A program made the translations under genes and the position numbers. From Desulfacinum sp. (lineage in GTDB: Bacteria > Desulfobacterota > Syntrophobacteria > Syntrophobacterales > DSM-9756), in the NCBI GenBank assembly GCA_014359885.1, contig JACIYN010000019.1, forward strand, positions 1 through 64,000: a stretch of DNA of 64,000 nt, read 5' to 3'. The notes under the pieces were generated by a model. That model made no database searches. It saw only the letters and a list, made by a program, of their open reading frames with translations, and had not been told where the DNA came from. Shown one piece after another: positions 1 to 7,992 of the stretch (within the stretch, counting starts at the first letter, position 1; each line of letters opens with the position of its first letter).

Positions 1-347
1 CCCTGGGAGATCAGGAAGCATGGGCCGTGGGGGTACATCCCGAACGGGAAAAGGTCCTGATGCTCATTGCGGCGACCCTTTCGGCCTCGGCCTCGGTGGC
101 GGCCGCCGGCGTGATCGGCATGGTGGGATTGGTCGTCCCGCACATGGTGCGCATGCTTCTCGGTCCGGATAACCGCAGTGGTGTTCCCGCCTGTTTCGCC
201 TTCGGCGGCGCCTTCCTTCTTCTGGTGGACGACTTTTCCCGGTCCTTGACCGCTTTTGAATTGCCCATCGGAATCTTCACGACCCTGGTGGGCGGCCCCT
301 TTTTCATCTTTCTTCTCCGGCGCTCGCGTCTGGGTTGGGAGTCGTGA
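1..347 (+). CDS. FecCD-family ABC importer permease, C-terminal part (cut by window edge)
   Basis: Only the last 114 residues are visible, reading in frame from base 3; the start lies outside the window. The fragment carries the conserved FecCD/BtuC stretches LGDQEAWAVGV and GVIGMVGLVVPHMVR, then two hydrophobic helices and a basic tail. This family forms the inner-membrane channel for iron-siderophore, haem or cobalamin import. Its stop overlaps the start of the following ATPase gene by four bases, so the two are translationally coupled. The substrate cannot be told from what is visible. Confidence 0.88.
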   Translation, partial: LGDQEAWAVGVHPEREKVLMLIAATLSASASVAAAGVIGMVGLVVPHMVRMLLGPDNRSGVPACFAFGGAFLLLVDDFSRSLTAFELPIGIFTTLVGGPFFIFLLRRSRLGWES

Positions 348-1141
348 AAATGTTGCAGCAGACGCACATGGGTGCTTCGGAAAATGAAGCGCTGAAGGTT
401 TCGGGGGTGCACTTTTCCTATGGTGCCCGACCGGTCCTGCACAACGTGAACTTCTCCGTTCCGCCGGGTACGTTCACCGTGGTCCTGGGGCGGAACGGGA
501 GCGGGAAATCCACCTTGTTTCGGATCATCGTGGGCCTGCTTCGCCCTCACCAAGGCACCGTTTCGGTCTTCGGCCGACCGGTGCAGACCCTTTCTTTTCG
601 GGAGAGAACCCGGTTCCTGGGTTTCTTGCCTCAGCACCACCACCCTGTTTTTCCCTTTTCTGTGGAGGATGTGGTTCTTACGGGCCGGGCCGCGTGGGCC
701 GGATTGACGCCCAAGGAGGAAGATCGCGCCATGGCCGTGGAGGCCCTGGAACGCCTGGGGATCGGCCATCTCAAAGGAAAGCCGTACACGGAACTCTCCG
801 GCGGGGAGCAACAGTTGGTTCTCATCGCCCGCGTGCTGGCACAAAGCCCCCGAGTGCTCCTGCTCGATGAGCCCACATCCCATCTGGACTTCGTCAACGC
901 CAACCGCCTCTTGGCCTTGATCCGGGAATGCCTCTGCCCGCACATGACCGTGGTGGGGATCCTCCATGATCCCAACCTGGCGTTTCGCCACGGCTCGCAT
1001 TTTCTCTTCCTTTCGGATGGGGAAATGGTGCAGGCTTCGGAAGAATTGCGGCCGTGGGATCCGGATCTGCTTCACCGTGTGTACGGCATGTCGGTGGAAA
1101 CCGTGCCGTACGGGAACCGGGCGTTCGTGATTCCGTGCTGA
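344..1141 (+). CDS. ABC importer ATP-binding protein (FecE/BtuD type)
   Basis: A cytoplasmic ATPase of about 265 residues with Walker A GRNGSGKS, signature LSGGEQQ and Walker B LLLDEPTSHLD. It would power the permease encoded just upstream. The GTG at 344 overlaps the permease stop (GTGA). The ATG at 350 is an alternative start and lies better spaced behind GGGAG at 337-341. Family and gene order fit siderophore, haem or vitamin B12 uptake. The substrate-binding protein must lie outside the window. Confidence 0.9.
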   Translation: MKMLQQTHMGASENEALKVSGVHFSYGARPVLHNVNFSVPPGTFTVVLGRNGSGKSTLFRIIVGLLRPHQGTVSVFGRPVQTLSFRERTRFLGFLPQHHHPVFPFSVEDVVLTGRAAWAGLTPKEEDRAMAVEALERLGIGHLKGKPYTELSGGEQQLVLIARVLAQSPRVLLLDEPTSHLDFVNANRLLALIRECLCPHMTVVGILHDPNLAFRHGSHFLFLSDGEMVQASEELRPWDPDLLHRVYGMSVETVPYGNRAFVIPC

Positions 1142-1598
1142 ATGCTTGCGGGCTCTTCCTTTGCCGGGCGAGGAGGGTCTGTTCGTTGACAATTCTGCTC
1201 ATGGTGGGCATAACCCATTGCCATATGCGACGTGATCATGCCCGAAATGAACGACTGAGCATGGCGGGACCGTTTGAAGTAATTGCGCCCCGAAACCTGG
1301 TGCCTCTTCATATCCGGCCACACGGCCGACATGTTGGTACATCGGGGGGTTGGTTCTGGCATGGGGCATTTCGTTCGCAAACCGGTCACGGCGGGCGAGC
1401 TCTTGTGAAAGGTCCGCGGAAGCCTCCAGGGGGAGTTCCGCGAGGAGCTGTTTTCCACTGCCCACAAGGCAGGGTCGTGACTTCGCCGGAGCGCCTCCAT
1501 GACGGACCCGGACCGCGTTTTCAGGGAAGGCGTGCCCAACGGGGCACCCACACGTCGCCCGATGCCCGAAAGAACATTGCGATTCGGGGGATTGGCAA
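1142..1598. other. 457-bp spacer without a convincing gene
   Basis: Short open frames exist on both strands but none has a good ribosome binding site or recognisable protein. A sigma-70-like promoter lies at 1186-1214, which would leave a leader of nearly 400 nt before the methyltransferase. I looked for a cobalamin riboswitch because of the neighbouring importer and found only fragments resembling one. Confidence 0.5.
1186..1214 (+). promoter_or_regulatory. Candidate sigma-70 promoter
   Basis: A perfect TTGACA -35 box (1186-1191) is followed by a 17-bp spacer and CATAAC (1209-1214) as a moderate -10 box. It points towards the methyltransferase at 1599. Confidence 0.45.
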
Positions 1599-2216
1599 AT
1601 GCTGAAAGAGATCCGCAGGCACGTTTGGGACCTGAAGGAGCGTTTCGATCGAAGCCCCTGGAAGTTCCGGTGGCTTTACCGGAGGGGAAAGACCCCGTGG
1701 GACACCCAGATCACGCCTCCCGAGGTGATGGAGTTCATCGAGCGGACGCCGCCGGGACGGGCGTTGGATCTGGGCTGCGGGACCGGAACCAACGCCGTGA
1801 CGCTGGCCCGCCACGGCTGGGACGTGACCGGGGTGGATTTCGCCCCGGAAGCCATCGAGACCGCGCGGCGAAAGGCGGCGCGTGCAGGAGTTCAAGCCGC
1901 CTTTTACGTGGCCGACGTGACCGAACTGGACATGTTGCAGGGACCCTTCGACTACGTGCTGGATATCGGCTGCCTTTTCATCCTCGACCAGGAAAAGCGG
2001 CAAAAATACGCCCGCAACCTGGAGCGGCTCACCGCCCCGGGAGGCCGGTACATGCTCTACGCCTGGATGCCCCGGCCGTGGCGGGGAAGCGTCTGGGGGA
2101 TCAGCCCCGAGGAAGTGGAAGAGCTCATCGGCCGGTGGTTTCAAAAAGAGCGCGTGGTGGTGGGAGAAGAAAGAGGACATCCCTCGGCCTGGTACTGGTA
2201 CGGGAAACGTTCTTGA
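1599..2216 (+). CDS. Class I SAM-dependent methyltransferase
   Basis: A 205-residue cytoplasmic protein with a Rossmann methyltransferase fold. Motif I is LDLGCGTGTN at about residues 56-65. An acidic ribose-binding end of strand 2 (VTGVDF) and a motif IV-like FDYVLDIGC follow. The fold resembles TehB/UbiE-type small-molecule methyltransferases, but nothing identifies the acceptor. The N-terminus is rich in basic and aromatic residues. It stands alone between an importer operon and the reductase module, so context gives little help. Confidence 0.85.
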   Translation: MLKEIRRHVWDLKERFDRSPWKFRWLYRRGKTPWDTQITPPEVMEFIERTPPGRALDLGCGTGTNAVTLARHGWDVTGVDFAPEAIETARRKAARAGVQAAFYVADVTELDMLQGPFDYVLDIGCLFILDQEKRQKYARNLERLTAPGGRYMLYAWMPRPWRGSVWGISPEEVEELIGRWFQKERVVVGEERGHPSAWYWYGKRS

Positions 2217-2293
2217 GCGCTTAGCGGCCCGCTGAGGGTATGGGTCCGCAGTTATAGAAAATATCGATTCCTTCCATCCAAAATCCCCATTAT

Positions 2294-2303
2294 TTCCTAT
2301 TTG
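2294..2303 (+). promoter_or_regulatory. Upstream motif TTCCTATTTG, copy 1
   Basis: The 10-mer TTCCTATTTG lies 120 nt before the reductase start at 2414. Identical copies precede the genes at 4683 and 6299. The function is unknown; a shared regulator site is inferred. Confidence 0.35.
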
Positions 2304-2413
2304 CCCCTTCTGTCCTCATTTCCTAGAAACAGGCGGTGAGCCCCGTCCGCGCGGCGGATGGGCAGGAGCGTTTCCGTGCGATTTCGGCCACCGTGTGGCG
2401 AGGGAGGAGACCC

Positions 2414-3685
2414 ATGACGGCAAGTTACGAGGCCATGTGGGAGCGGCTGGGCTTGGACCTGGAGGCCCATGCGTCCCTGCTGGAGGTTTTGGGGAAATTC
2501 TACGGCGACATCTACCTGAGCCAGCAGGGGCGCCTGCGGGGCATGGAATACCTGGATTTCGTCCTGTCCGAGATCCACGGCCTTCGCATTCGTGAGTTGG
2601 AGGAAGCCCGGGCTCTGGGACGTAAAGTGATCGGAACCTTTTGTGTTTTTGTGCCCGAAGAGCTGGTCTGGGCGGCGGACGCCATCCAGGTGGGCCTTTG
2701 CGCCGGGGCGGAAGCCGGCACGGAGGCGGCGGAAAAGATTCTTCCCCGCAACACCTGCGCCCTTATCAAGTCCTTCGTGGGCTTCAAGCTGGCCCGTCTG
2801 TGTCCGTTCACCGAGTCGTGCGACCTGGTGGTGGGGGAGACCACGTGTGACGGCAAGAAGAAGGCCTACGAAATCTTTTCCGATTACGCTCCCGTTTATG
2901 TCATGGAAATCCCCCAGATGAAGCGGGCCGCAGACCGGGCGTTGTGGAAGGCGGAGGTGCTGCGCTTCCAACGGACCGTGGAAGATCTGACCGGACGGCC
3001 GATCACGGCCCAAAGGCTCCAAGAGGCCATCCGTCTCATCAACCGGCGCCGTCGGGCGCTTCAGCGCCTCAACCGGCTGCGGGCCGCCCATCCCGTACCC
3101 ATCTCCGGCCGCGATGTGCTGCTCATCAATCAGGTGAGTTTCTACGACGATCCGGACCGTTTTACCCGGAAGATCGAGGAGCTTTGCGGTGAGTTGGAGG
3201 AAAAGGTCCGCCGGGGTGAAGGGCTGGCGGACGGTGCCGCTCGGGTCCTGCTTTCCGGGTGCCCCATGGCGGTTCCCAACTGGAAGCTTCCGTACATCAT
3301 CGAATCTTCCGGGGCGGTGGTGGTGGGCGAGGAATCGTGCATCGGAACCCGCAACACGCGGGACCTGGTGGATGAAGGTGGCACGACCCTGGAGGAGATG
3401 CTGGATGCCATCGTGGACCGGTACATGAAGATCGACTGTGCCTGTTTTACGCCCAACACCGAGCGGCTTGAGCACATCGTGGACCTGGCGCGCGGGCTGG
3501 ATGTGAAAGGTGTGATCCACTACGGCCTGTCTTTTTGCCAGCCCTACGCCATGGAAAGCTTCAAGGTGGAAAGAGCGCTCCGGGACGCGGACATCCCCAT
3601 GCTGGCCATCGAAACGGACTACAGCATGGAAGACGTGGAACAGCTCAAGACCCGGGTGGAGGCCTTCGTGGAGATGATCCGTTAG
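2414..3685 (+). CDS. Double-cubane-cluster-type reductase (2-hydroxyacyl-CoA dehydratase D-component family)
   Basis: A 423-residue protein of the HgdB/BcrC/YjiM family. Proteins of this size that carry all cluster ligands on one chain, paired with an activase, are called double-cubane-cluster reductases; the studied example holds an [8Fe-9S] cluster and reduces small molecules with ATP. Cysteines visible here are C77, C96, C115, C130, C136, C145, C258, C283, C309, C342, C344 and C375. Several fall in family-typical settings such as SGCPM, GEESCIGTR and HYGLSFCQ. The ATG at 2414 sits behind AGGGAGGAG. The activase follows after 14 bp. It could instead be an acyl-CoA dehydratase subunit, but no second dehydratase subunit is present. 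Confidence 0.85.
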   Translation: MTASYEAMWERLGLDLEAHASLLEVLGKFYGDIYLSQQGRLRGMEYLDFVLSEIHGLRIRELEEARALGRKVIGTFCVFVPEELVWAADAIQVGLCAGAEAGTEAAEKILPRNTCALIKSFVGFKLARLCPFTESCDLVVGETTCDGKKKAYEIFSDYAPVYVMEIPQMKRAADRALWKAEVLRFQRTVEDLTGRPITAQRLQEAIRLINRRRRALQRLNRLRAAHPVPISGRDVLLINQVSFYDDPDRFTRKIEELCGELEEKVRRGEGLADGAARVLLSGCPMAVPNWKLPYIIESSGAVVVGEESCIGTRNTRDLVDEGGTTLEEMLDAIVDRYMKIDCACFTPNTERLEHIVDLARGLDVKGVIHYGLSFCQPYAMESFKVERALRDADIPMLAIETDYSMEDVEQLKTRVEAFVEMIR

Positions 3686-3699
3686 GAGCGCATGGCGCC

Positions 3700-4458
3700 A
3701 TGCCCGTTATCGGAATCGACATCGGGAGCCGTTCCATTGAGCGGGTCGTCTGGGATCCCGCCACCGGCCGCTGGAGTTGGGACAAGACCCCCACCACCTT
3801 CGACCCGGTGGCCCAGTGCCGGAGATTGCTGGCCGATGCCGACGGCTGCCCCGTGGTGGCCACGGGCTACGGCCGAAGACTGGTGGCGGAACACTTTCCG
3901 GGGCTTTCGGTCCGGACCATCACCGAAATCCAAGCCTACGCCCGCGGCGTGCACCACCTGGTGCCCGAGGCCCGGACCGTCCTGGACATCGGCGGCCAGG
4001 ACACCAAGGTCATCGCCCTGTCCCCGAACGGCCAGGTGGTGAAGTTTGAGATGAACGATCGATGCGCCGCGGGAACGGGGAAGTTCCTGGAATTCATGGC
4101 CGCATCCCTGCAGGTTCCGCTGGAAGCCTTCGGTGATTTTGCCCTGGAAGCCGACAAGCAGGTGACCATCAACAGCATGTGCACCGTATTCGCCGAGTCG
4201 GAAGCCACTTCGCTCATGGCGCGGGGGGAAAAGCCCCAGAACATCGCCAGGGCTCTCCATGAAGCCGTCATGCGGCGAACGCTGGCCATGCTGCGCCGTG
4301 TGGGCGGGGAGCGCCCCGTGGTGTTCGCCGGAGGTGTGGCCCACAACCGCTGCATCTGCCGGTTGTTGGAGGATTCGCTGGGGGAGGGGTTGAGGGTGGC
4401 CGACCCCCCCGATGTGATCGGCGCCCTGGGCGCCGCCCTGACAGGCGCCCTTTCCTGA
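3700..4458 (+). CDS. ASKHA-type ATPase activase of the double-cubane reductase
   Basis: A 252-residue activator of the HgdC/BcrA family. The N-terminal phosphate loop IGIDIGS and the second motif LDIGGQDTK are typical of acetate-kinase/Hsc70-fold ATPases. C122 (NDRCAAGTGKF) and C161 (NSMCTVFAESE) should jointly hold the [4Fe-4S] cluster bridging the homodimer; their 39-residue spacing matches the family. It would pass electrons to the upstream reductase by ATP-driven conformational change. The start is the ATG at 3700, with TAGGAG overlapping the stop of the reductase gene. Confidence 0.92.
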   Translation: MPVIGIDIGSRSIERVVWDPATGRWSWDKTPTTFDPVAQCRRLLADADGCPVVATGYGRRLVAEHFPGLSVRTITEIQAYARGVHHLVPEARTVLDIGGQDTKVIALSPNGQVVKFEMNDRCAAGTGKFLEFMAASLQVPLEAFGDFALEADKQVTINSMCTVFAESEATSLMARGEKPQNIARALHEAVMRRTLAMLRRVGGERPVVFAGGVAHNRCICRLLEDSLGEGLRVADPPDVIGALGAALTGALS

Positions 4459-4555
4459 ATCGCCTTGCGTTTCGCCCCGTGAACAAAGGGTCTTGTCCCT
4501 ATATGTCCTACGGATGTTAAGGTGACCGATCCTCGGAGTGTTTTATCATCGGAAC

Positions 4556-4565
4556 TTCCTATTTG
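4556..4565 (+). promoter_or_regulatory. Upstream motif TTCCTATTTG, copy 2
   Basis: Second identical copy of the 10-mer, 127 nt before the Fe-S protein start at 4683. The 224-bp gap it lies in suggests that gene has its own promoter. Confidence 0.35.
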
Positions 4566-4682
4566 CATTGGACGGGCAATCCCACTACACCGTTCTCGGA
4601 GCGGGGACATCGATTCCCGAAATCGTTCGGGCGGAAGCGCCACCCGGCACCGCGAGCCGCCGCATAGGAAGGAGGAGGGTCC

Positions 4683-6005
4683 ATGGAAGCCCTGACGCCG
4701 CGCAAGCTTCGAGACGATGTTCGCCATTACCTGAACCAGTTCGATCTGAACCTCTGCCTCACCTGCGGCACCTGTTCCAACGGGTGTCCCGTCACGGGCA
4801 CGCCGGGCCTGGAGGGCTGGGATACCCGCAAGGTGATCCGCATGTTGGCTCTGGGGATGCTGGATGAGGTGGTGGAGTCCAAATTCCCGTGGGTCTGCAC
4901 CGGGTGCGGGCGGTGTGCCCACGCGTGCCCCATGGGGATCGACATCGTGGCGATCCTGGCCCACATGAAGCATCTTCGGCCCCGGGACCAGGTCCCCGGG
5001 ATCCTGCACAAGGGTGTGGAAAACGTTCTGGCCACGGGCAACAACATGGCCATCCCCAAGGAAGATTACCTCTTCCTGATGGCGGACCTGGGGGCCGAGC
5101 TGGCCGAGGAGGAATGCCCCGGGTTCTATGTGCCCGTGGACAAGGAAGGGGCGGACATCCTCTTTTTCCCCAACAGCAAGGAAGTCTTTGCGGACAACGA
5201 AGACATGAAGTGGTGGTGGAAGATCTTCTACGCCGCCCGAGAAAACTGGACCATCCCCTCGGAAAACTGGGAAGCGGTGGATTGGGGGCTCTTCACGGGA
5301 AACTACGAAGCCACCAAGATTCTGGCGAAGCGCAAGATCGACCACATGAAGCGGCTGGGTGTGAAGCGCATGATCATGCCCGACTGCGGCGGCGGATCCT
5401 ACGGGTGCCGCAAGGGCATGAAGGTCTGCTCGTTGGAGGATCCCGATAACCGGGTCGATTACATTTATCTGTACGATTATCTGAAGGAAATCATAGAAAC
5501 GGGCCGGATCCGCCTGGACAAGAGCCGCCATGCGGGCAAGGTCTTCACCTGGCACGATTCGTGTAAACACGGGCGGGAGCTGGAACGCAACTTCGGCAAG
5601 GGCTATTATGAAGAGCCCCGCTGGATCATTCAGCAATGCGTGGACCGGTTCGTGGACATGGAGCCCAATCGGAGCGGCAATTATTGCTGCGGGGCCGGCG
5701 GCGGCATGTGGCCCATGCCCTATGAAGAGGAATCCGCCTACCACGGGCGCTACAAGGTGCGTCAGATCAAGAACACGGGAGCCCACGTGGTGGTGGTGGG
5801 CTGTTCCAACTGCCACGATCAGATGATGAAGCGCCTCCCGAAATTCTATCCCGACGACTGCCGCTACGAAGTGAAGTACATCTGGGAACTGGTGGCCGAT
5901 ACCCTGGTGCTGGAACCTTGGAGCGACGAGGAAGTGGCCCGGGCCCAAGAGGAGGCCAAGGCCCAGTGGGAACGGCTCGGCGTGGATCTGGACATGGAAT
6001 ACTGA
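4683..6005 (+). CDS. HdrD/GlpC-like Fe-S protein with two [4Fe-4S] motifs and a CCG domain
   Basis: A 440-residue cytoplasmic redox protein. Two ferredoxin-type clusters are visible near the N-terminus: C25-C28-C31-C35 and C72-C75-C78-C82. The C-terminal half has one complete CCG (cysteine-rich) site: HDSCKHG, then YCCGAGGG, then GCSNC. The first CCG repeat is degenerate, leaving PDCGGGSYGC. The arrangement is that of HdrD, DsrK and TmcB, which move electrons between ferredoxins, quinones and thiols. Its place after the reductase/activase pair suggests it supplies or drains their electrons; that is inference. GGAAGGAGGAGGG precedes the ATG. Confidence 0.88.
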   Translation: MEALTPRKLRDDVRHYLNQFDLNLCLTCGTCSNGCPVTGTPGLEGWDTRKVIRMLALGMLDEVVESKFPWVCTGCGRCAHACPMGIDIVAILAHMKHLRPRDQVPGILHKGVENVLATGNNMAIPKEDYLFLMADLGAELAEEECPGFYVPVDKEGADILFFPNSKEVFADNEDMKWWWKIFYAARENWTIPSENWEAVDWGLFTGNYEATKILAKRKIDHMKRLGVKRMIMPDCGGGSYGCRKGMKVCSLEDPDNRVDYIYLYDYLKEIIETGRIRLDKSRHAGKVFTWHDSCKHGRELERNFGKGYYEEPRWIIQQCVDRFVDMEPNRSGNYCCGAGGGMWPMPYEEESAYHGRYKVRQIKNTGAHVVVVGCSNCHDQMMKRLPKFYPDDCRYEVKYIWELVADTLVLEPWSDEEVARAQEEAKAQWERLGVDLDMEY

Positions 6006-6023
6006 CCCACAGGGATCCCCGGC

Positions 6024-6106
6024 GTGGACGGCCCGGATGGCTTCCCGGCCATATACGGAATGCGGGGCGGCTCCTCCGTGTTCTCTCCCCTGACCGGGCC
6101 GTCCAC
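6024..6106. repeat. 13-bp perfect inverted repeat with 57-nt loop
   Basis: GTGGACGGCCCGG (6024-6036) and CCGGGCCGTCCAC (6094-6106) are exact reverse complements just after the Fe-S gene stop. No T-run follows, so a simple Rho-independent terminator is not indicated. Confidence 0.7.
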
Positions 6107-6207
6107 CGTTTCATTCCCCAGCCCCCGACGCTCCGTCCGGGCCGTTGTGCGGGGAAAGCCGCGTCGGATCGGGATTTCCCATGGGGAGAGTCTGATTTGT
6201 TCGGGAT

Positions 6208-6217
6208 TTCCTATTTG
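6208..6217 (+). promoter_or_regulatory. Upstream motif TTCCTATTTG, copy 3
   Basis: Third identical copy, 91 nt before pstS. Copies 1 and 3 share the longer ATTTCCTATTTG. Confidence 0.35.
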
Positions 6218-6298
6218 TGTTTCCGGCGTCCGATCCCATAGAAATCGTCCCATGCGGACCCAGGAAGCCGAAAGACGAGACGATCAGGGAGGGAATGC

Positions 6299-7135
6299 AT
6301 GAGTCGTCCAAAAGGGGCTTTGTTTTTCCTTGTCATCTTCTGTGTTGCGGCCATGAGTCCGGGGGTTCGTGCGGACGGCTACGACGCGTTCAAGGGCCTG
6401 GAGGGGACTCTCAAGATTTCGGGCGGCACGGCCCACATTCCGGTCATGCAGGAGCTGGCCCGGGAGGTCATGACCCGCTACCCGGCCGTTCGCATCACCA
6501 TTGCCGGGGGTGGTTCCGGTGTGGGCATCAAGCAAGTGGGCGAAGGCCTGGTGGACATCGGAAATTCCGGGCGCAGGCCGACCGACGAGGAGATCGCCGC
6601 CTACGGGCTGAGGCTGCATCGATGGGCCGTGGACGGGGTGGCGGCAGTGGTCCATCCTCAAAACCCCGTGCGGGCGCTCACGAGTCGGCAGCTTCAGGAT
6701 GTTTTCGCGGGCCGGGTCAGGAACTGGAAGGAGCTGGGAGGGCCGGATCGGGCCATTCACGTCTTCACCCGGGATGAAGCCAGCGGGACCCGGGATGTCT
6801 TCTGGAAGAAGGCTCTCGGGAAGGCGGTGATCCGAAAGGACGCCGATGTGGTGCCGTCCAACGGAGCCATGAAGACGGCGGTGGCCACGGATCCCGCCGC
6901 CATCGGGTATATGTCCGTGGGGTACGTGGACGAGACGGTTCGGGCGGTGGCCCTGGACGGTGTGGAACCCAGCGTGGAAAACGTGCGGTCCGGACGGTAT
7001 CCGGTGGCCCGCGGTTTGTACAGCAACACCAAGGGGAAACCGTCGGCCCTGGCGCAAGCCTTCCTGGACCTCCTGTTCGCCCCGGAAGGCCGGGCGGTCA
7101 TCGCCGCCAAGGGATACATTCCCGCGGACAAATGA
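6299..7135 (+). CDS. pstS: Phosphate-type periplasmic substrate-binding protein
   Basis: A 278-residue exported binding protein. A signal peptide covers about residues 1-25. The PstS-type anion loop GGGSGVGI and the second ligand loop DEASGTRDVF are both present. First gene of a four-gene operon whose next two junctions are ATGA overlaps. GGGAGGGA precedes the ATG. The size and GGGSG loop fit phosphate binding, though related proteins bind other oxyanions. No PhoB box was recognised upstream; instead the region carries the TTCCTATTTG motif. Confidence 0.88.
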   Translation: MSRPKGALFFLVIFCVAAMSPGVRADGYDAFKGLEGTLKISGGTAHIPVMQELAREVMTRYPAVRITIAGGGSGVGIKQVGEGLVDIGNSGRRPTDEEIAAYGLRLHRWAVDGVAAVVHPQNPVRALTSRQLQDVFAGRVRNWKELGGPDRAIHVFTRDEASGTRDVFWKKALGKAVIRKDADVVPSNGAMKTAVATDPAAIGYMSVGYVDETVRAVALDGVEPSVENVRSGRYPVARGLYSNTKGKPSALAQAFLDLLFAPEGRAVIAAKGYIPADK

Positions 7136-7992
7136 CCCGCCGTGAACGTCTGACCCGAAAGATCCTGGGGGCGGCCACGCTGTGCGCGGCCGCCCTTCCG
7201 CTGTCCATTCTGATCTTCATGGTCGTCCTGGCCCGGCCCCTTTTCTCCTCTTTTTCCGTGACGGACCTTCTGACGGGAACGTGGGAGCCCCTCCAGGGGC
7301 GCTACGGCATCCTGCCCATGATGGCCGCGAGCCTTCTCCTGGCGCTTGGCAGTCTGGCGGTGGCCCTTCCGGTGAGCCTGGGTTGCGCCGGTTTGATCTT
7401 CGGGCTGGCTCCAGCCGTGGTCGCGGTCCCTTTACGGCGTCTGGTGCAAATCATGACGGGATTTCCCACGGTGGTCTACGGCTTCGTGGGTGTCTTCGTG
7501 CTGGTCCCCGCGGTCCGGGGCCTTTTCCAGGCGGGGTCCGGCCGGTGCCTGCTGAGTGCCCTGGTGCCCCTCTCCTTCATGATCACCCCGACCATGACCC
7601 TCTTCTTTTCCGATGCCTTCGCGGCCGTGCCCCGCCCGATCCTCTTGGCGGCGGCCGCTTCGGGCGCCGACCCCGTCCAGCGCTTCGTCCGGGTGGTGAT
7701 CCCGTGCGCGCGAAGGGGGCTGGCGGCGGGGATGGTTCTTTCCTTCGGACGGGCGGTGGGGGATACTCTCATTGCCTTGATGCTCGCCGGCAATGCCGCG
7801 CGAATGCCTTCCGGTTTCCTGGAATCGGCAAGGACACTCACGGCCCACATCGCCCTGGTGATCGCGGCGGACTTTCAAAGCCTGGAGTTCGCCTCCATCT
7901 TTGTTTGCGGTATGGTGCTCTATGTACTGACCAGCTGCGCGGCCCTGTGCGCTTGGAGGATGCGCGCCGCGGCGGAAAGGTATTCAGGATGA
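7132..7992 (+). CDS. pstC: Phosphate ABC transporter permease PstC
   Basis: A 286-residue inner-membrane protein with about six hydrophobic helices and the EAA-like loop AAAASGADPVQRFVRVVIPCARRG that contacts the ATPase. A PstC-typical segment (QIMTGFPTVVYGF) is present. It overlaps pstS and pstA by four bases each, so translation is coupled. Forms the membrane channel together with PstA. Confidence 0.88.
   Translation: MTRRERLTRKILGAATLCAAALPLSILIFMVVLARPLFSSFSVTDLLTGTWEPLQGRYGILPMMAASLLLALGSLAVALPVSLGCAGLIFGLAPAVVAVPLRRLVQIMTGFPTVVYGFVGVFVLVPAVRGLFQAGSGRCLLSALVPLSFMITPTMTLFFSDAFAAVPRPILLAAAASGADPVQRFVRVVIPCARRGLAAGMVLSFGRAVGDTLIALMLAGNAARMPSGFLESARTLTAHIALVIAADFQSLEFASIFVCGMVLYVLTSCAALCAWRMRAAAERYSG

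Noticed and set aside
1072-1551. 159-residue minus-strand open frame
   Set aside because: Low-complexity, Pro/Arg/Ser-rich translation that overlaps the importer ATPase end; no ribosome binding site or family match recognised.
1260-1590. Cobalamin riboswitch after the importer genes
   Set aside because: Fragments like GGTGCC, CCACTG and GGAAGGCG occur in order, but the B12 box and the conserved core are missing and spacing is wrong.
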